A stretch of DNA of 5,318 bases from Desulfocapsa sp. (GCA_029942265.1 JAOZTO010000201.1:1-5318); one strand, 5' to 3'. Counted from the stretch's first letter, positions 1-5,318 are shown. Notes: generated by a model not told the origin, from the sequence alone. Program-made: numbers and translations.

Positions 1-23
1 CTTATGTAAATATTAGCACATTC

Positions 24-30
24 AAGGAGG
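24..30 (+). promoter_or_regulatory. Shine-Dalgarno site of the fused sheath gene
   Basis: AAGGAGG lies four bases before the ATG at 35 and is a near-perfect match to the anti-Shine-Dalgarno sequence. It supports the start at 35. The preceding bases 1-23 are AT-rich and too short to show a promoter or the end of an upstream gene. Confidence 0.85.
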
Positions 31-34
31 ACTT

Positions 35-1549
35 ATGCACATAAAAATACCACCTTTTTCCATAGTAGCGCTCGGTCCATTCTCTCCAGAATTGGACACA
101 GAAAGACCTCCGGTCGTAACGGTCAATTCCCTTTCCTTAAACGATGCGGTCGCCGCTATTGCTCCGACTCTTAATATCCCAGTGGACAAAAAACTTTGCC
201 CAGATGGAAATATTGCAGTCAGCATCAGAAAAATGGCTGATTTCAGACCAAAGAATATCTCTAAGAATACTCTCTTCATTAAAGAAATTCTTGAGGCGAA
301 AGCATATGTGAAGAATGGGGGGACGTCAGATCTAGAGACAAAATACCCACGAACAGCTCAGCTTATAACTTTTCCGAAAGCTAGTCAGTCCAGCAAATCG
401 GAGTCAAAAGCCAGCGCTATCGATGACATTCTGTCCATGGTAGACATTGGCGCGAACGAAACAAGTTCACCAATTAGTAGTGGCTCCACCAGTGTAGGAA
501 ACCAAATCGACGATATTCACGATAAACTTTTGCAGACGGTTTTCGATGACCCAAATTTCAGGATGATGGAAGGGGCATGGCGAGGAGCAGAATTGTTAAC
601 CCGCCAAATTCCATCAGGTACCAAGTCTACTGTGAATCTAACTCTGATTCCACTACCGAAAGGAGACTGCATCCCCGTTCTTGATATGCTCGAAAGTGAA
701 TTGGGTGATAGTCCGCCTGACCTTATCCTTGTAGATAAAAGCATCATCAATACTCCTCGCGCTATGATTGAACTTGAGCGAATTATGACTTTTGCGGAAA
801 CCATGCTTGCGCCAGCGGCTGTCCCCATTGGACCGAAATTTCTTGAGATATCAGATTGGAAGGAGCTGAACTCCGTACGTTTTATTCCGAGTTTACTTGA
901 AGGAGCTGAGTATGGCCGCTGGAAAACATTGCGAACCCAGTCCGGTGCAGGCTGGATTATTCCTTGTGTCAGCGGAATAATGGCTCGCCCGACACATCAA
1001 TTTGAGTCCGCACCTTTATGGTCCAGTTCTGCGTGGGCACTCGGGGCGCTATGCTGCAAAAGCATTGCAACACATGGCCGCCCGACTTGCTTTTCCGACC
1101 GTGGGTCTGTCCGAATCGAAAACCTACCGTTACCCGAAGGACTAAATGCATCACCACTCGAAATAACGCTCGATTCTGAGCGCAGAACTGATTTCAAACA
1201 AGCGGGTATTTTACCGATGGTAGCCGCAATAGGTAAAGATCAGGTTTTTGTGACCACATCAATAACAATGGACGGCGGCCCGTTAAATTTCAGGCTATTC
1301 CTTTCCCAACTGACAGGCTTCATCATCCGATTATCCGAAACTCATAACGCTGAAATAGTTGACATTGAAATTGACTTAGCGAAGGCTATATCTCTATTCA
1401 TGCAAGCGTTAGGATTCTCCGTCCCAAGCGACCTTAAGATCACTGCTGGCGAAAACACTAACGGTTCTGTTCCACTCGAAATAACATTTACTCCTGATTC
1501 TGAAATTCTCACTGGAAACAAACCTTTCACCTTCGGATTCAACTGGTAA
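35..1549 (+). CDS. tssBC: T6SS contractile sheath protein, apparent TssB-TssC fusion (504 aa)
   Basis: This protein would form the contractile sheath that drives the T6SS tube out of the cytoplasm. Residues about 1-113 look like the small sheath subunit TssB: a region with FRPKNI at 70-75, followed by a helix ending EILEAKAYV, matches the TssB pattern 'F.P..l......L.eLLEaR'. Residues 114-125 are a Ser/Lys-rich linker. From about 126 the protein looks like TssC: a short helix IDDILSMVD (129-137), a second Ser/Gly-rich stretch, then DPNFRMMEGAWRG (172-184), the most recognisable TssC motif, WKTLR (296-300) and a later Trp/Ala-rich helix. The C-terminal part, with TGFIIRLSE and the final strand TFGFNW, fits the TssC end. 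Separate TssB and TssC total roughly 650 residues in most systems, so this is a shortened fusion. The start has a strong ribosome site. The TssC assignment is firm; the TssB assignment of the N-terminus is inference from pattern. Confidence 0.85.
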   Translation: MHIKIPPFSIVALGPFSPELDTERPPVVTVNSLSLNDAVAAIAPTLNIPVDKKLCPDGNIAVSIRKMADFRPKNISKNTLFIKEILEAKAYVKNGGTSDLETKYPRTAQLITFPKASQSSKSESKASAIDDILSMVDIGANETSSPISSGSTSVGNQIDDIHDKLLQTVFDDPNFRMMEGAWRGAELLTRQIPSGTKSTVNLTLIPLPKGDCIPVLDMLESELGDSPPDLILVDKSIINTPRAMIELERIMTFAETMLAPAAVPIGPKFLEISDWKELNSVRFIPSLLEGAEYGRWKTLRTQSGAGWIIPCVSGIMARPTHQFESAPLWSSSAWALGALCCKSIATHGRPTCFSDRGSVRIENLPLPEGLNASPLEITLDSERRTDFKQAGILPMVAAIGKDQVFVTTSITMDGGPLNFRLFLSQLTGFIIRLSETHNAEIVDIEIDLAKAISLFMQALGFSVPSDLKITAGENTNGSVPLEITFTPDSEILTGNKPFTFGFNW

Positions 1550-1570
1550 AAAACCAATCTCAGCAGAAGT

Positions 1571-2344
1571 CTATTTCAGAGACAGCGAGAACAATTCCGC
1601 ATCATTGCCCTCCGAAAATTCACCAAAAAGCAGGCTGTCCGGCGTACCGGTTACCTTCACAAAATATGATTCACCTTCGCTCAGCTCGTTTTTCACAGCC
1701 CAGCCCACATATTCACTGCCGCCAAGTTCAAGCTTAAGCCCCTTCATAGGGAAATTCAGCACACATTTCTCCGGTAACATTCCAGCAGAACCAGTGCCGT
1801 GAGCAGTAATCTCTCCGCCAGAAACTCCAAGCAGTGCGCCTTTCCACGAATGACCGGGGGCGGGACCGACTTCCAGCCATAAACCAAGGCTGGGCAGTGG
1901 ATATAAATCAAAACGATATTCCGGATCGACCTTTTTAATAGGCATATTAGCTTTTGCCGCAAGCTTAGCGCCAAGCTTGGATTCTTCTACGATCTCTGCA
2001 TTTCTGAGCATGGTCGGCAACATCTGCACATCCAAATCGCCATCTTCGCAGATACAAACAATCGGAAATCCGTAACCGCGACGAGCTTGCACTCCTGCCG
2101 CAAGAAGACCAAGTCCGAAACGAATGTTGGGATTTTCAAAGCTGGCCTTGGTTCCCTTGATTAACCATACACCAACTTCCGGATTATCCATTTCTACAAT
2201 AGGTCCGGCCCACTCCATCTTTTCCAGATTATCAGACCAGAAGTGTCCGTTCACCGCTAACCCGTAACGGGTCACGGTTTGAAAAAGCCTTTTTCCCTTT
2301 GTCTCATTCTTTTCCAGTATGGATATAAAAATTATTTTAGTCAT
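1571..2344 (-). CDS. Unknown protein at the end of the T6SS accessory cluster (257 aa)
   Basis: I do not recognise this family. There is no signal peptide or membrane segment, so it is probably cytoplasmic or carried as T6SS cargo. It seems to have two parts. The N-terminal half (about 1-135) has strand-like stretches IIFISIL (4-10), VGVWLIKG (57-64) and FPIVCICEDG (93-102). The last two flank a Gly/Ala-rich helix, GLGLLAAGVQARRGYG (77-92), which is reminiscent of an alpha/beta Rossmann-type fold. The C-terminal part (about 150-257) is rich in Gly and short strands (LGLWLEVG, LKLELGG, SYFVKVTG) and is probably all-beta. The gene begins 13 bases after the DUF4150 stop, so it is probably cotranscribed with it. 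That position would suit an effector, immunity protein or adaptor, but no catalytic motif is visible to decide. It converges on the sheath gene. Coding status is well supported; function is open. Confidence 0.8.
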   Translation of the reverse strand: MTKIIFISILEKNETKGKRLFQTVTRYGLAVNGHFWSDNLEKMEWAGPIVEMDNPEVGVWLIKGTKASFENPNIRFGLGLLAAGVQARRGYGFPIVCICEDGDLDVQMLPTMLRNAEIVEESKLGAKLAAKANMPIKKVDPEYRFDLYPLPSLGLWLEVGPAPGHSWKGALLGVSGGEITAHGTGSAGMLPEKCVLNFPMKGLKLELGGSEYVGWAVKNELSEGESYFVKVTGTPDSLLFGEFSEGNDAELFSLSLK

Positions 2345-2349
2345 GAATT

Positions 2350-2355
2350 CCTCTT
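2350..2355 (-). promoter_or_regulatory. Shine-Dalgarno site of the unknown 257-aa gene
   Basis: On the minus strand AAGAGG precedes the ATG at 2344 by five bases. It sits in the 13-base gap after the DUF4150 stop codon (TAA, 2360-2358). This supports the chosen start and a polycistronic arrangement. Confidence 0.65.
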
Positions 2356-2357
2356 AG

Positions 2358-2759
2358 TTATCCTAGCGTCAGGACAGTCACCTGACTAGGGCAGATACAT
2401 ATTCCTGGGGCATTAGGCAGCACTGCGAGACAATTCTGCCCTGTAACACTGGTCAACCGCTGTGCAGGTAAACCGTCCGCCATAATAGTAATGCAACCTA
2501 CAAGATATTCAGTCTGGCCCGATTCAAGATGGGAAACGACACCAAGTTCAACACCCGGCTCATCACCCTCGCTAATTAAACCAAGTGACACCTGATTTAG
2601 GGTCGGCATACAATCGATGAGTACGTTATACGCAGCCGGAGCTGTAGTCGCAGACTCCGCAATATTTGGATACGGAATGGGTACAGGTACGATTATGGGA
2701 GTCAGACAAACGTCTGGAAAACCAAAATCCATCCCTGCGCCTTGAGTTAATGCAAACAT
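2358..2759 (-). CDS. PAAR-like spike-tip protein, DUF4150 family (133 aa)
   Basis: DUF4150 proteins are PAAR-like and are thought to sit as a sharp cap on the VgrG spike of the T6SS, where they can carry or recruit effectors. Family features are in order: PDVCLTP (15-21), the proline-rich PVPIPYPN (25-32), SEGDEPG (63-69), a GVVS turn (73-76), TGQN (106-109) and the closing PSQVTVL (124-130). The protein stops right after this last motif, so it is a minimal tip with no C-terminal toxin. Any cargo would have to be a separate protein. It has six cysteines (18, 50, 89, 110, 121, 123) but a single histidine (77), unlike the His-rich zinc site of classical PAAR proteins. It lies nine bases after the DUF3540 gene and 13 before the unknown 257-aa gene, as expected for a spike-loading module. 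Start at 2759 is fixed by a strong ribosome site. Confidence 0.88.
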   Translation of the reverse strand: MFALTQGAGMDFGFPDVCLTPIIVPVPIPYPNIAESATTAPAAYNVLIDCMPTLNQVSLGLISEGDEPGVELGVVSHLESGQTEYLVGCITIMADGLPAQRLTSVTGQNCLAVLPNAPGICICPSQVTVLTLG

Positions 2760-2764
2760 ATCAT

Positions 2765-2770
2765 CCTCCT
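2765..2770 (-). promoter_or_regulatory. Shine-Dalgarno site overlapping the DUF3540 stop codon
   Basis: On the minus strand AGGAGG overlaps the TAG stop of the DUF3540 gene (2771-2769) and lies five bases before the ATG at 2759. Ribosomes ending DUF3540 translation would sit on this site, which suggests translational coupling and matched expression of DUF3540 and the PAAR-like protein. Confidence 0.75.
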
Positions 2771-3392
2771 ACCCCATGTGTATGAGTTCGCCGTCAATTT
2801 TAACATGTTCTTCGGAAACAATAACCGTATTTTTACTATGAATGGTCATGGTTTCGTCCACAAGTTGCCTGCGGGATTCCGCCTGACAATCTTCGTGCTC
2901 TTTTGTGAATCTGAAATAATTATTTACACGGCGGGTAAATTCATGGCTGATATCATCAACAGTTCCAGCGACATTTTTAACCCGCTCAATATACGATGTG
3001 AAAATATGTGAAGTAAGTGAAACACTGCCTGCAGCAACCTCTACTTCGGTTGATTGTAAAGCAGCTTTACCAGTGATGCAATTAAGCTCAGTTTCCGGCG
3101 CAACGGTTAAACTGCCGCCATTTACCTGAAGCACAGAATCTCCCTCAAGTTCGAGCGCAGTAGGAGAATTTCCCGCACGGACAAGTACAGATAAGACCCA
3201 GACTCCGCCCTCTGCATCCACAGACAAAAGCACAGAATCACCTTCTTCGGGTCTTACCAAACAGCTTACCGTCCTCTCTGCTTCTATCTTACCAAATGAT
3301 GTGGCGACCATCACGGTTCCATCTACAGAAATAACCTGTCCATATTCCAAATGAGGATTTGCCTGTTCATGTTTTCTAGCAAGATTATCCAT
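2769..3392 (-). CDS. DUF3540 family T6SS accessory protein (207 aa)
   Basis: DUF3540 proteins are found in T6SS loci next to DUF4150 and DUF2169 proteins. Their exact role is not established, but a part in spike or cargo assembly is likely. The family pattern is visible: an N-terminal small beta-barrel-like region (about 15-75) containing 'SCLVRPEEGDSVLLS' (43-57) and VWVLSVLVR (64-72), then a repetitive beta-rich stretch (about 79-127, with LQVNGGSLTV). A long charged helix follows (about 130-178), and the end KIDGELIHMG (198-207) is typical of the family. The layout of a small beta-barrel then repeating strands recalls the gp5/VgrG needle, but that comparison is inference. There is no signal peptide. 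Length is in the usual range of about 200. The ATG at 3392 has GGAGG (3401-3397) four bases upstream. The gene lies 21 bases after the pentapeptide gene. Confidence 0.85.
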   Translation of the reverse strand: MDNLARKHEQANPHLEYGQVISVDGTVMVATSFGKIEAERTVSCLVRPEEGDSVLLSVDAEGGVWVLSVLVRAGNSPTALELEGDSVLQVNGGSLTVAPETELNCITGKAALQSTEVEVAAGSVSLTSHIFTSYIERVKNVAGTVDDISHEFTRRVNNYFRFTKEHEDCQAESRRQLVDETMTIHSKNTVIVSEEHVKIDGELIHMG

Positions 3393-3396
3393 ATAT

Positions 3397-3401
3397 CCTC
3401 C
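3397..3401 (-). promoter_or_regulatory. Shine-Dalgarno site of the DUF3540 gene
   Basis: On the minus strand GGAGG precedes the ATG at 3392 by four bases, inside the 21-base gap after the pentapeptide gene. It supports this start. Confidence 0.7.
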
Positions 3402-3413
3402 AATTTTAAAAAT

Positions 3414-4478
3414 CTATAAGTCGTGAGTCCAATTTTCGGCTTCTTCGAGATCTTTATCCGTACCTTGCAACATCACAAGAGAAGCTCCATCCCACTTAGT
3501 GTCTTTGTCCACAGCTCGATGCATTTTTGATCGGTACATAGATGCGCGAGTAAAATTCGCATGAGTCAAATCAGCATGAGAAAAATCTGAATGTTGTAGC
3601 CTAGCGCCCACGAATTGAGTCACATGGCAAATGGATTTGGCAAAAATAGCGTGAACCATGGTTGCACCTGAAAAGTCCGCCATGGTCACATCCGCCCCAC
3701 CAAAATATGCTTTGGTGAGGTCAGCATTACTGAAATTGGTTTCACGAACAACAGCCCCGTTAAACATACAACTACGAGCCGTTGCTCCTGATAAGTTTGC
3801 TTTCGAAAGGTCCGCGCCCATAAGATTAGACATACTCAAATCTGTGCCGGATAAGTTTGCACCCTTCAAATTAGCGTCATCCAGCAATACCTGAGAAAAA
3901 AGCTGTCCCGAAATGTCCTGCCCTTCAAGGTCAGCCTCGCGGAGCATCACTTTAAAGTATGTGCCACCCTTCAGTTCAGCACCCTTAAATGTCGATCCAT
4001 TAAAAACTACACGGTCAAGATTAGCACCAGCCAGTTTAACCTTATTTAAATTGGAATGAGACATTACGGATTTAAATATCTTCATGAACCGCATGTCCGC
4101 ACCTTCAAAATTAGAATGCTGAGCCATAGACCACGAAAGTTCTGCGCCTTGCATATCCGCACCTGAAAAATCTGTTTTCTGGAGCAGTGACATGTGCATT
4201 TTAGCTTCTTTAAATGAAGCTCCGACAAAGCTCATGCCCCGAAAGTTTACTTTTGTAAGATCCGTTCCGTCAAAGATTGCTCCGGCGAAGTCACAATTTT
4301 TAAAGCCTGTTTTGAGCAAATTAGCTTTAGACAAGTTCACGTCACGCATGATAACATCATGAAAACGACCACCAGTGAGGTCCACGCCTGACAAATCCGC
4401 TCCGGTCAGGTCCACATTTTCCAAGGTCTGGTTGTCTGCTATTGCCGATAATATTTGATCACGGGTTAAAGTGCTCAT
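3414..4478 (-). CDS. Pentapeptide-repeat protein of the T6SS accessory cluster (354 aa)
   Basis: Pentapeptide-repeat proteins fold into a right-handed four-sided beta-helix. Those next to DUF3540/DUF4150 genes are T6SS accessory proteins, possibly scaffolds or cargo adaptors. Here the central hydrophobic residue (mostly Leu, Phe or Met) recurs every five residues from Leu19 to Met319, about 61 repeats, with no register break and only a few weak positions (Ala119, Ala234, Cys284). Typical units are 'LSGAD', 'FSGAD' and 'LTKAN'. The N-terminus (1-18, TRDQILSAIADN) is a likely capping helix. The C-terminus (about 324-354) is non-repeat and acidic and probably caps the other end. There is no signal peptide. 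The ATG at 4478 overlaps the stop of the upstream ORF as ATGA, implying translational coupling. A DNA gyrase-mimic role, known for some family members such as Qnr/MfpA, cannot be excluded by eye but the T6SS context argues against it. Confidence 0.87.
   Translation of the reverse strand: MSTLTRDQILSAIADNQTLENVDLTGADLSGVDLTGGRFHDVIMRDVNLSKANLLKTGFKNCDFAGAIFDGTDLTKVNFRGMSFVGASFKEAKMHMSLLQKTDFSGADMQGAELSWSMAQHSNFEGADMRFMKIFKSVMSHSNLNKVKLAGANLDRVVFNGSTFKGAELKGGTYFKVMLREADLEGQDISGQLFSQVLLDDANLKGANLSGTDLSMSNLMGADLSKANLSGATARSCMFNGAVVRETNFSNADLTKAYFGGADVTMADFSGATMVHAIFAKSICHVTQFVGARLQHSDFSHADLTHANFTRASMYRSKMHRAVDKDTKWDGASLVMLQGTDKDLEEAENWTHDL
3516..4430 (-). repeat. Pentapeptide-coding tandem repeat array (about 61 units)
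   Basis: These bases encode residues 17-321 of the downstream pentapeptide protein in 15-base units. The units are diverged at the DNA level but share short recurring words on the + strand such as 'aaattagc' and 'tccgc'. The array is unbroken in phase. It is a protein-level repeat, not a mobile or regulatory repeat. Confidence 0.75.
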
Positions 4479-5281
4479 GATTCATCATCCAAAAGGTCTA
4501 CTTTACCGTGCAACTGACTACGTTTCAGATTTGCTCCTTCGAATCGAGTCTTGCCCACTACCGATTTGTAAAAATCAACGGCAAAAAGATTTGAACCACG
4601 CAAATCCGTATCAACCAGACGAGCCTTGCGCATCCCCCCCATGAACAGATTAAATGCGCGCATACTCGCCCCTTCAAGATTGCTCTTGGTAAAACGTGCG
4701 CCCTTGGCAGATGCGCCATTAAAATTCGTCCGCACCAGTCTGCTGTTATCAATCATAGCATTCTCAAGGTTGGCACCACGGAAATCTGATCCGGTAAAAT
4801 CGGTCTCACGAAGTCCCGCATTTCGCAGAGTAGCGCCTGTGAAATTAGCATCAGGAAATTCCGCATTACGGCCTGTTCTGATTTTATCCAGATTGGCTCG
4901 TGTCACTTTGGGGTCGATGCCGCGCAGAGCATCGTTTCCGCCGAACTCCAAAATGACGGCATCCGTGCCGTCCGGAACGGCCCAGGCAATACGTTCCAAG
5001 CCCGCCGCTGTCGTATCGCCCGACACACCGGCGTTGACGACGACCACGTTGTGGCCTCGGCCTTTGAGGGCTTCTTGCAGTTGCGCGGGAAAAGCGTGAC
5101 GTGGCTTGACGCCGTAACCGGCTGTCAGACTGTCGCCAAATGCCACGATCCGAATGGGTTTGGCAGGCTCCGCCTGTGCCATGGGTGCATCGGCAGCGCT
5201 CACGCTCGCATTGACGGCGGCCAGCAGAACCACCACTTGAGCAAGGCTGCGCCACTTGCGTCTTGCGTTCACCACCTTCAT
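4475..5281 (-). CDS. Chimeric ORF: truncated GDSL/SGNH hydrolase joined to pentapeptide repeats (268 aa)
   Basis: Residues 1-29 are a Sec-type signal peptide: basic start, hydrophobic core VVVLLAAV, likely cut after VSA. Residues 43-134 match secreted arylesterase/acyl-CoA thioesterase I (TesA-like) enzymes: block I FGDSLTAGYG (48-57, nucleophile Ser51), block II NAGVSGDTT (83-91, oxyanion Gly88) and block III GGNDALRG (114-121, Asn116). The family's last block, carrying the catalytic Asp and His, is missing, so hydrolase activity is not expected. From about residue 140 to 259 the protein is pentapeptide repeats in one register (Phe142 to Leu257, 24 repeats), resembling the next gene. The C-terminal part is probably the end of a longer T6SS pentapeptide protein, perhaps with an N-terminal DUF2169 domain, whose true beginning is not in this window. 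The start ATG has GAGGCGG four bases upstream. The reading frame is real in this sequence, but the gene as a unit is doubtful. Confidence 0.6.
   Translation of the reverse strand: MKVVNARRKWRSLAQVVVLLAAVNASVSAADAPMAQAEPAKPIRIVAFGDSLTAGYGVKPRHAFPAQLQEALKGRGHNVVVVNAGVSGDTTAAGLERIAWAVPDGTDAVILEFGGNDALRGIDPKVTRANLDKIRTGRNAEFPDANFTGATLRNAGLRETDFTGSDFRGANLENAMIDNSRLVRTNFNGASAKGARFTKSNLEGASMRAFNLFMGGMRKARLVDTDLRGSNLFAVDFYKSVVGKTRFEGANLKRSQLHGKVDLLDDES
4505..4864 (-). repeat. Pentapeptide-coding tandem repeats in the chimeric ORF (about 24 units)
   Basis: These bases encode residues 140-259 of the chimeric ORF. The central hydrophobic residue falls every five residues from Phe142 to Leu257, with units such as 'FRGAN' and 'LRGSN'. 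Composition matches the other pentapeptide gene rather than the hydrolase part. Confidence 0.72.
4880..4910. other. Composition and homology breakpoint (likely chimeric junction)
   Basis: To the right, hand-counted lines are about 63-65% G+C (4921-5040) and encode hydrolase. To the left, lines in the pentapeptide genes are about 40-45% and encode pentapeptide repeats. The protein transition lies near residues 126-135, around VTRANLDKI. ANLD would fit either parent, so a few bases of shared sequence may have guided the join. The exact base cannot be fixed by eye. Confidence 0.65.
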
Positions 5282-5318
5282 CTTTCCGCCTCAACGATCA
5301 TCCAAGCCGATCATCAGG
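4895..5318. other. GC-rich segment of apparently different origin
   Basis: This right edge carries the promoter-proximal part of a TesA-like/arylesterase gene, with its own signal peptide and ribosome site. Its base composition and protein style suggest an alphaproteobacterium. Bases 5282-5318 precede the start codon and hold no recognisable promoter. An 8-base direct repeat, CGATCATC, occurs at 5295-5302 and 5308-5315 on the + strand. Confidence 0.55.

Noticed and set aside
517..828. 103-aa minus-strand ORF inside the sheath gene
   Set aside because: It lies wholly opposite a well-supported TssC coding region and has no recognisable features.
1544..1556. TGGT/ACCA hairpin with A-rich loop at the end of the sheath gene, possible terminator
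   Set aside because: The stem is only four base pairs, extendable on the minus strand only by G-U wobbles, and the T run lies in the loop rather than after the stem.
2358..2759. Polymorphic toxin (PAAR fused to a C-terminal effector domain)
   Set aside because: The ORF ends directly after the closing PSQVTVL motif of DUF4150, leaving no room for a toxin domain.
3516..4430. Regularly spaced short DNA words resembling a CRISPR or satellite array
   Set aside because: The 15-base period matches codons of the pentapeptide repeats, and the units are diverged with no identical repeats or unique spacers.
3414..4478. Qnr/MfpA-type quinolone resistance protein
   Set aside because: At 354 residues it is much longer than the ~200-residue Qnr/MfpA proteins, and its neighbours are T6SS accessory genes.
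4626..5099. 157-aa plus-strand ORF antisense to the chimeric ORF
   Set aside because: It is the antisense shadow of repeats and hydrolase, has no ribosome site or recognisable domain, and crosses the composition break.
4884..5294. 136-aa minus-strand ORF rich in Arg, Gly and Ser
   Set aside because: It overlaps the hydrolase part in another frame, has low-complexity Arg-rich composition typical of out-of-frame GC-rich DNA, and shows no family motif.

Overview
The window reads as the end of a type VI secretion system (T6SS) accessory locus from a moderate-GC Gram-negative bacterium. The closest guess is a sulfate reducer of the Desulfovibrio/Maridesulfovibrio kind, because the set of DUF3540, DUF4150 and pentapeptide-repeat proteins with a short fused sheath protein suggests Desulfobacterota. 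That taxonomic call is inference from gene content and base composition, not from a marker gene. The last ~420 bases at the right edge look different: hand-counted lines there are about 63-65% G+C, against about 40-45% in lines sampled from the pentapeptide genes. The protein they encode resembles an alphaproteobacterial secreted arylesterase/TesA-like enzyme.

Layout. On the + strand, 35-1549 encodes a single protein that appears to combine a TssB-like N-terminus with a TssC-like body (T6SS contractile sheath). All other genes are on the - strand and converge on it with only 21 bases between stop codons. Read in their own direction (right to left) they are: a chimeric ORF (5281-4475) joining a signal peptide and a truncated SGNH/GDSL hydrolase to a pentapeptide-repeat domain; a complete 354-residue pentapeptide-repeat protein (4478-3414); a DUF3540 protein (3392-2769); a minimal DUF4150 PAAR-like protein (2759-2358); and a 257-residue protein of unknown function (2344-1571). 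They form a tight unidirectional cluster: an ATGA overlap, then gaps of 21, 9 and 13 bases, with a Shine-Dalgarno sequence before each of the last three starts and one of these overlapping the preceding stop codon.

How the genes may work together. The fused TssB-TssC protein would form the contractile sheath. The DUF4150 protein would cap the spike as a PAAR-like tip. DUF3540 and the pentapeptide proteins belong to families that occur with PAAR-like and DUF2169 proteins in T6SS loci and probably help load or assemble the spike or its cargo. The 257-residue protein, last in the cluster, is a candidate effector, immunity or adaptor protein, but nothing in its sequence decides between these.

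The main caution is the right edge. The in-frame join of an exported hydrolase fragment lacking its catalytic Asp/His block to a cytoplasmic-type T6SS pentapeptide domain coincides with a sharp composition change. It is more likely an assembly or cloning chimera, or a recent illegitimate recombination, than a functional two-domain enzyme. No RNA genes, CRISPR arrays, insertion sequences or convincing terminators were seen, and no stretch over 300 bases lacks a gene.
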